The notes beneath the pieces were generated by a model. The model saw only the letters and a program-made list of their open reading frames with translations. It was not told the DNA's origin and searched no databases. From positions 124,001 through 188,000 of the forward strand of contig CAJQUW010008712.1 in the NCBI GenBank assembly GCA_907163375.1: 64,000 bases of DNA. The letters are read 5' to 3'. Position 1 is the first letter of the stretch, and each line of letters opens with the position of its first letter. The translations under genes and the position numbers were made by a program. This DNA is from Prostheceraeus crozeri (Eukaryota; Platyhelminthes; Polycladida; Euryleptidae). This document shows positions 57,601 to 64,000 of the stretch, piece by piece.

Positions 57601-57924
57601 ATTTGATGGCATCATATACTCGCTCGTTCAATCGTCGCTGCGCTGATTGACTGTTACACGTCTGCACATCATTTGATGACATCATCTCATCGGTCATTCA
57701 GTCGTCGCTGATTGGCTGTTACACGTCTGCACAGCATTTGATGACATCATCTCATCGGTCGTTCAGTCGTCGCTGATTGGCTGTTACATGTCTGCATAGT
57801 ATTGGATGACATCATCTTATCGCTCGTTCAATCGTCGCTGCGCTGATTGGCTGTTGCACGTCTGTACAGTATTTAATGACATCATGCCATCGCTCGATCA
57901 ATCGTCGCTGATTGGCTGTTGCAG
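57601..57924. repeat. Five-copy tandem array with CCAAT and CRE-like sites
   Basis: Units start at 57,601, 57,671, 57,736, 57,801 and 57,871 (70, 65, 65 and 70 bp apart; the long units carry an extra GCTGC step). Most units contain ATGACATCAT, a CRE/AP-1-like word, and each has CTGATTGGCTG or CTGATTGACTG about 22 bases later. CTGATTGGCTG is an inverted CCAAT (NF-Y) box. The array lies about 1.1 kb past the channel exon in the intron. It may be an enhancer-like block or only a minisatellite. Confidence 0.88.
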
Positions 57925-58990
57925 ATTACACTGTTGATCGCCTGGAGGAGGAGATTCGGTTTTTCCGTCAAATTTTGCTCTGGCTCTCTTAAAACTAATT
58001 CGCTTGATCCACGCTTCCCTGACTTTCAGTTTCTGCATGTTTTCAAACTTTTCTCCGAAGATTGTCAGATGGGAAGGTCAATTTCATGATCTATTTTGAA
58101 AAGTACATTTCACGAAGCCTCTGCAAGCATTTTGTACAATAGGTTTCACCGAAACGCCTCATTCCTCAATGTGAGTGCAGTATTATATATATAAGCACAT
58201 GAACCATGTCATTATCATCTGTTGTACTATAAACATCTAACATTGAAACTTCAAATTCTCTTAGTAAGTGATTTTGTTGTCGCTGTCGTTCAATGAGCAA
58301 AGTTGCCAATTCCTCTGACAATACTTCTCTTAATAATTCTATGCATTAATAACTTTTTAAATTCTATATATGAATCCTCTTCTAAGTCTATGCACAAAAA
58401 TAACGTAGGCCTATGTTACAGAGATATAAAATCTAAAGTGTCTGTGAAATTATATCTTTGCTACTTCTATAGCGGCCTGAGCAGGTGAAAATTTGGCAAT
58501 GCACGCCATAAGAAAAATTACAAGGCTTTTTTTGTAATTGTCATACGATATAGAAAAACTGCTGATGCGCACTGGCTGAAACGTGATGTCATATCTGTCG
58601 CCATAGCTTCCTTTGATCTAAGCTTTCTATGGCGTGCATAGAAATTGGAGTACATTCTATCTTTTATTAACTGACAACGTACGTGTATTTAACGATCATT
58701 TTTCTATGATCCATTGAACGAAGGATAAAATACTATCAAATTGAAGCAATGTCTTTTGTCTTTTTTTCAATCTTTATTTAAGGGTTGCTTATACTCCGTA
58801 TTTCAAAGCACCTTTCAAATGCCTTTTACCTCAGAAGTTCTCAGAATGTAAAAAATGTTAGATTTTTTGCGCATTCATAAATAACATGAAAACGTAGATT
58901 TACTTTGATATTTGTTTTAAACACATTTTTCACAATACCAACGCTTCGGTACAATTTTTTCTTCACTGGATGAGAATGCACTTGCAGTAC
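57925..58990. other. Intron sequence without recognised element
   Basis: CTTTCTATGGCGTGCATAGAAA is palindromic in its core near 58,625 (CTTTCTATGG and CATAGAAA). Otherwise nothing was recognised. Confidence 0.4.
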
Positions 58991-58994
58991 TTAC

Positions 58995-59135
58995 AATGCG
59001 TCCTGATTCTGTCTCATTGTGATCCAACTCCGGTTCTCTCCATTTCGCTTTCACCAGAACATCCGCGGAGTATTGCTCTTTAATGGTGTCGATTTCGCCA
59101 ATCTTAAGGAAAACGACGCAGATGTAGACTTGTCT
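58995..59135 (-). CDS. Pentameric ligand-gated ion channel, N-terminal extracellular exon
   Basis: This internal exon has exactly 47 codons and is phase 0 at both ends. A pyrimidine-rich acceptor ending CATCCTTGCAG precedes it and a perfect GTAAGT donor follows. The peptide includes FLKIGEIDTIKEQYSADVLV and then KAKWREPELD. That is the first beta-strand region of the Cys-loop/pLGIC ligand-binding domain, where a hydrophobic strand is followed by the W-R-E-P-x-L-D block. Members of the family form five-subunit transmitter-gated channels in the plasma membrane. The open frame continues past the donor to 58,917, but that extension (Ser/Glu-rich) is intron. A next exon that fits in phase lies at 27,886-28,074. 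The upstream exon with the signal peptide was not found. Ligand and ion selectivity cannot be told from this exon. Confidence 0.85.
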
Positions 59136-59490
59136 CTGCAAGGATGAGACAGATTTTATTCAAGCTGATGACAAGTCTAATTGATGATGCCTAACGGCAA
59201 CGATGAGAGAGAAGCCAAGGACGGTGGGAGAGAGGAAATTGATAGTAAAATTATGGTCAACTCAGGAAACATTACCGCCCGGGGAGAAGATCTGGGTCAG
59301 AGAAAGAAATAAAGTAACAGGGATACGGGGAAATGCTTTCAGAAAGAGAGGTGTCATGAACTGGGAAATGAATAAAAAAGGTGGCTGCGCATAAATCTGT
59401 TTGAATATTGAATCATTATTATCAACAGTTCTTTTTATGCTGAACACAGCAATGAAAAGTGCCACATTTTGTAGTAGAACGGTTTAATGC
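59136..59490. other. Upstream intron of the channel gene
   Basis: A purine-rich stretch at about 59,200-59,330 lies here. No exon was found. Confidence 0.45.
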
Positions 59491-59498
59491 ATCACAAT

Positions 59499-60013
59499 CA
59501 CGGAATTTGACAGGTCGTCTCTTCTTCTGTTTGACCAGAAAGGAAACATTGGAGCATGTAGGTCTAATGAAATGGCTCAGTCTGCTGACATAATACCATA
59601 GCAATCGACCAATGAGCAGCCAGTTCAACATTAAACACTCCAAATAGTGTGAAGTTTCGTTGACTGTTATCAACCGAATCACACAGCAGAGACACAGTCG
59701 ATGTCAAGTTCTACAGAGAAGTTTGTGAACGTTTTTTCGAGCTATCTGTTTTAATAATGATGATCGGAAGACCCAACATGATCGAGAAAACTTTTGCGAA
59801 ATGATCTGAATTCTTCGAATCTGAAGGAATCGTTGCGATCGGAGCATTTTGAAGGAATTCACAGCAATCCGCAAGCGACGCACGACTATTTTTCCTATTT
59901 TTCAGGCATTAACAATTTCTTTCTGTCCACTTAGTAAGTTCCTGCATGTGCCATCGTTTTGAATCAGTTTGCACTTCTAGCAAAGTGATAGGCTTAAACA
60001 ATCTAATTCTGTG
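59499..60013 (-). mobile_element. MITE family A (short subtype) with perfect target duplication
   Basis: This 515-bp element, CACGGAATTTGACAGG to CTAATTCTGTG, is flanked by atcacaat on both sides (59,491-59,498 and 60,014-60,021). It is the best-bounded copy of family A and fixes the 8-bp target duplication. It lies in the channel gene's upstream intron. Confidence 0.92.
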
Positions 60014-60021
60014 ATCACAAT

Positions 60022-60438
60022 ACATCTTTTGAAGTAATATGGAGTGGTATTATGGTACGGAAAATAGAGCGATGATGTATAACGATAACGTAGAACCGTC
60101 AAAGAGGTCCCACTGTCAGCATTTCGCATACATTTAATTAATGATCTTGAGGTAGTTATGGATCGTTGAATGATCACGCGCTATATGTTGAGGACGGAGA
60201 CACACGGATATAGATCAATTTCTATGAGAACAGCATAATGCAACTGCAAACACTGTCTTGATATTGGATAGCAGGTGACCATAGCGCGTTCGATAGTATA
60301 GTTATACAACTGTTCCATCCGCTATCCATTCAAAGACGCAGCACACGGCTTCGCCACGTGCTATGTTTTGAAATGGCGACTGCATGAACATAATCCTAAT
60401 TCACAAAGAGTCTGAATCGCTTTGAAACATAAGAACAA
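60022..60438. other. Unassigned sequence
   Basis: TCAATTTCTATGAGAACAGC at about 60,210 resembles 48,012. No gene seen. Confidence 0.4.
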
Positions 60439-60825
60439 CCATAGAAAATCGTCTTTTTGAGGACTAGAATGGACAACAGCTCTGTTTGTTAATGGTACTT
60501 TCAGCTTCTCGGCTATGCGCCGATTTCTAGATCTTTAAAAGAATCAAATCACTGAAACATGCAACAGATGTAGATCCTTGACGCAATTTGATTTATTGTA
60601 GGTTATTTTATCAAGATGCTTTTATATATTAACAGAAGTGATAATAAACGTGAATATTTACAACGTGCACTTACAAGCCGCCGGCACCGTCCTATTGTCA
60701 ACCACTAGAAGCCGCCATCGTTTAGGTGCGGTTGCTATGACAACGCATGTAGACGACGTTCTATTGTTTTCAATGTACATGGCTGTTCAAGTTCTTGAAT
60801 ATTATAAAGTGTTGGATTTCTATGG
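60439..60825 (+). mobile_element. MITE family C, full copy
   Basis: The ends CCATAGAAAATCGTC and GTTGGATTTCTATGG are inverted. The inside is colinear with 14,923-15,587 (other strand, minus its nested element). The 387-bp length sets the uninterrupted size. No matching flanks were seen. Confidence 0.72.
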
Positions 60826-60829
60826 CTTG

Positions 60830-61640
60830 AAGATTCCTTGACTGAACAGAGACTGGATTCCTTGCAGAACTGATGTTCTTGACATTTGTTTCAATAGGTG
60901 TTGAGTATAGCATGAACTCCCGAATAACAAAGGGATATGCGCGAATGTGAAGTTGAACAATGGTCACTGACAACACATGCATTTTGATGCATTTCATGAT
61001 TAATCGAGCTATGAACCATTCAGGCATTCAGTCTACGTCAGCACAAGTCAATGGTTGAATCTCTAAAGGATGCTGATCTGTTAAAAATATCGATTTCAGG
61101 AAATTTGTTTATTTTAAGGCAGTCGACTTTTCAAAGCATAATCCCCGTGGTTTAATTTCGCTTTAGTTTTATCTGCAACTCATACCGAAGCTTTGCCTGA
61201 CTAACGTAACGAATAGTGAAGAAATGAAGACAGAAGATTAGTTGCTTATCCCGGAGGACTGTATTACTCACTGCTTTAAATATTTATCAATTCCTAACGT
61301 TTGTTGGTTTCAAAAGGAATACGATGAATTGCAATCGCTCTCAAAGTATCGAATACTACCAGCTTGAAGACGAAGTGATTACGACCGGAAATCTAACGAG
61401 CTCATTTTCAAATGATGAGAAGATGGCAGAGACTTATGTAAAATGAAAGGAAATACCATCTCGGCGACGGTCAGTCTTTTTGATAAAATCACTATGTCCG
61501 GATTCGGCGTGACATGGATTTGGACAACAAAGTTCAACTGAAGTACTTCAAGAATGGATTGCAGCCTCTGATCGGTGAGGATTAAATAATATTCATTTAT
61601 TCGTCTCAGTGCATGTATTGTAGATATCCTGGCGATTTAT
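60830..61640. other. Unassigned sequence
   Basis: No gene or element recognised. Confidence 0.4.
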
Positions 61641-61649
61641 TAGACATAT

Positions 61650-61886
61650 AAAGTATACCAGATTATTGCATAGTTGTAGAATCGTATTTCAGAATCCCTT
61701 CTATATCTGATAAAATTTGTTCCCAGGGAAAATCTTGGTAGAGAGTGATTCTATCGCGGATATCTATGGTCCTAATAATCTGGCATACTTTATAACGGAT
61801 AGAGGATAGCTATACGATTCTCTGACATAGCTCGTGAAATTATTTGATATATCCCAGAGAATCGCATAGCCATCCTCTATCCATTA
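61650..61886. repeat. Two adjacent hairpins
   Basis: AAAGTATACCAGATTATTG (61,652) pairs with TAATAATCTGGCATACTTT (61,772). ACGGATAGAGGATAGC (61,794) pairs with GCCATCCTCTATCCATTAC (61,869). The second has about 30-bp arms with few mismatches. There is no coding region. Confidence 0.75.
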
Positions 61887-62225
61887 CGTAAAACAGATTA
61901 TTGCCCGTGCGGGAAATAATATTTACTCCAATGCACTGGAGCAGAGTCTATGATAATTTTGACTGATCATGTCTTCCTTTAGTATAGATTAGATCAAGAT
62001 TCGTCAAGCTGGTTTTCTATTCGAAAACTTTTGATAATCATACACATATCAATCACTTCACTCCTTCATCATCATACCACGTCGCCAAATAAAATTCTCT
62101 ACGCAACTCGTGCATGAGATTGCTTCATCATAGCATTCAAACTCGTTGGATTTAAATGGTCTCACCCTACGGGCTCAGGTATTTAAGATATCTAACTCGT
62201 GGAGTGCTATAAAGAAGCAATTGTA
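61882..62225 (-). repeat. Interspersed repeat E, copy 2
   Basis: Reverse complement of blocks at 20,933-21,370: AATAAAATTCTCTACGCAAC, CTCACCCTACGGGCTC and TATCTAACTCGTGGAGTGCT. About 120 bp shorter in the middle than copy 1. Confidence 0.65.
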
Positions 62226-62632
62226 TTTCATTCTCGATGGCTTTGTAGGTCATGGAAATGAGTTTGAAATGCATTATTGCCGGCATTGGAGGGTACATAA
62301 TGCACCATTATATGCCTGCCAATTTCACATAGAATTCTCACCGTAACAGATAGCCATGAACCGTCGTCCGTCACTCCAGCTTGAGAATCCATCAATGAAT
62401 GAATTAGTAAACTATTTCAAATCATTTCTATATAGAAATCTGAATTTCAAATCCATTCACACTTGCAAACATTCATGGAAATTCAAACTTTTCATGAATT
62501 AAAATCTATTGAGAAAGCAAACTTTCAGACTTCAGTAAAAGTCAGTCAAAGATTTCTTCATTCGCCCATTATCTGTGACTAACAGCGATCAAGAATTGCA
62601 ATATTCATAGACTTCTCAAGAGTTACATACAA

Positions 62633-62741
62633 TAGCATTATATCATGGATTTTGCGGGCAGAAATATCAGACAGTCTCGGCTGCTAACGCAGCCTCACCT
62701 ATGTTTGATATTACTGCCCTAAAAATCCATGATATAATGCT
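62633..62741. repeat. Hairpin 1 of the right-edge palindrome cluster
   Basis: TAGCATTATATCATGGATTT (62,633) is the inverse of AAATCCATGATATAATGCTA (62,722). The arms extend to about 36 bp around a GC-richer loop. Perfect over the outer 20 bases. Confidence 0.85.
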
Positions 62742-62800
62742 ACATTATGCACTAGTTGCGTAAAGAACTACATGTAGCATGCATTAGACTATTTTTATGT

Positions 62801-62873
62801 AGGAGATATGCGTTGAGAATCGATGAGTCGCAGGGAAGAGGACACGAGTCGATTGTCCATGCGCATATCTCCG
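62801..62873. repeat. Hairpin 2 of the right-edge palindrome cluster
   Basis: GGAGATATGCG (62,802) pairs with CGCATATCTCC (62,862), and inside it AATCGATGAGTC pairs with GAGTCGATTG. The loop is short and GC-rich. Confidence 0.75.
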
Positions 62874-62879
62874 CCGTAG

Positions 62880-63529
62880 AAGTAGTTACGAGTATTTGAT
62901 ATATCCAGCGATTCCCAATTACATCAATTGTAACATAGATACTACCTGGATAGGAAGGTTAAAGATATTGCTGCCATAGATACGTTAGCAGAGTTTTGAT
63001 ATTTATCGTAGATTATACACGTAGAATACACCCTTGCTTTACAAGAGATCTCCAGGGAATAGTTGGATACATCCCTCGATCATTGCCCTGTAAAACGATA
63101 TGATAAGTGATATAAGACAAGACAAGACGCAAGTGAAATCCCATTAAGGTTTCACATATCTCAAATTGCTGAAAACGTCTCAAAAGTAAGCATTCGTCTC
63201 CGCGTAGTGTCACTGTATTGTCTTGGCAGCAATTCGCATAGGAAGTTCTGTAAGTGTACACTCACAGCTCTCATGGTGCTCTTCAAAATGTTCGGTACAC
63301 GAAAGCAAAGGTACAGTACGCGACAGCAAGTTGGAAACTTGGCATAGATCTACGGACACGTACATTTTTCAACACCTTCTAAATTTTTTTGCTACTAGGA
63401 AATATCGACAAATCTATATTCATCTGAAAGAGAATTTTCGGATCTATTATTTGAATGTTGTTGAATTAATTGATTTTGAAATTGGTGGTTCCTAGAGGCC
63501 CATGAACCCGAAAGCCCAAATTTTCTTTG
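62880..63529. other. Unassigned sequence
   Basis: No recognised gene; small overlapping frames on both strands only. Confidence 0.4.
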
Positions 63530-64000
63530 ACTTGTTTTGACAAGCACATAAATCAATTTGAAACATTCTCCTGAAATATTCAAACCGTCACAAGATTGGC
63601 TTCAGAAAAAAAATAAATATAGTTTTGAAAGTGTTTTCTCGAAGTTTATAGGCAATATTTTGAAAGTAGTTCATAGATAGATAATTTGGCGATTTTTATT
63701 TTTCAGAATATTTCTTCGAAGAGACTTAAATACCTAACAAAAGCAGAAAACACTAGTTTTGAAAAATAAATGCCAACAGTTAGTTACACAACGTTATTTC
63801 GATATCATACAACATCATCTCTGAAAATTGGAAAAATTGCCACATTATCTATCTATGCTACTTTCAACATAATGCCTATAAAGTTCGAGAAAACACTTTC
63901 AAACTACATTTTTTCTAAAAGCCTATTTTGTGACGTTTTGAATGTTCAAGGGAAAGTTTCAAATTCAAGGAGAATGTTTCAAAATTATGTGCTTGTCAAA
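63530..64000. repeat. Large foldback cut by the window edge
   Basis: The left arm 63,530-63,700 (TTTTGACAAGCACATAA, GAAAGTGTTTTCTCGAAGTT) is the inverse of the right arm 63,830-64,000 (AACTTTCGAGAAAACACTTTC-like, TTATGTGCTTGTCAAA). The centre is about 130 bp. The outer end lies beyond the window. It has the same build as the foldbacks at 24.8 and 27.1 kb but an unrelated sequence. Confidence 0.82.

Larger units (their letters stand above)
28075..58994 (-). other. Giant intron of the ligand-gated channel gene
   Basis: The two channel exons are consecutive in the protein, so the roughly 30.9 kb between them is read as one intron. I saw no extra channel exon in it, though a short one could be missed. 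It is filled with Penelope, mariner, LINE, Tc1, hAT-like, piggyBac-like and MITE copies in both orientations. It also holds two possible regulatory or structural tracts, at 56.57 kb and 57.6 kb. Confidence 0.7.

Noticed and set aside
58917-58994. Extension of the channel exon to the stop at 58,917
   Set aside because: A perfect GTAAGT lies at the end of the conserved sequence and the extension resembles no receptor; the next exon joins in phase.

Overview
The window looks like a piece of an AT-rich animal genome, most likely an invertebrate. The evidence is two spliced exons of a pentameric ligand-gated ion channel plus a dense mix of metazoan transposons: RTE and CR1/jockey-type LINEs, Penelope, mariner, Tc1, hAT-like and piggyBac-like elements, and tRNA-derived SINEs. 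A lophotrochozoan-type animal would fit the channel family, but that is my recollection of related proteins and not proof. I see no bacterial genes, rRNA genes or CRISPR array.

Host gene. One host gene is visible, on the minus strand. An extracellular-domain exon lies at 58,995-59,135 and the next one at 27,886-28,074. Both are phase 0 with good splice sites, so they join in frame across an intron of about 30.9 kb. The second exon carries the FPFD core of the Cys-loop, but the first Cys position is Glu, so this looks like a Cys-less receptor. The signal-peptide exon (beyond 59.1 kb or outside the window) and the ligand loop and membrane exons (below 27.9 kb or outside) were not found.

Left third (1-27.8 kb). 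An RTE LINE fragment at the left edge carries an 89-bp minisatellite made from its own reverse-transcriptase coding sequence. It is followed by two diverged copies of one old repeat with different later insertions, several MITEs, a fused pair of LINE 3' ends (10.9-12.1 kb), a decayed mariner/IS630-type element (12.7-13.7 kb), nested short inverted-repeat elements (14.9-15.6 kb), hAT-like elements, SINEs and large foldbacks.

Middle (28-45 kb, inside the big intron). Two head-to-head Penelope fragments, a mariner with 31-bp terminal repeats and a LINE inserted inside it (30.3-34.4 kb), a deleted Tc1 element (37.2-38.7 kb), more MITEs and SINEs, and a deleted hAT element with a BED-finger remnant and a perfect 8-bp target duplication (44.9-45.6 kb).

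Right part (45-64 kb). Inverted copies of a piggyBac-like repeat, a non-autonomous hAT element with GGATCC-rich ends, a foldback inserted into a MITE, a G-quadruplex-type tract, a five-copy array that repeats a CCAAT box and a CRE-like site, the upstream channel exon, and a run of palindromes to the window edge. Target-site duplications and empty sites let several insertions be ordered in time. Most short open frames here fall inside repeats and are not genes.
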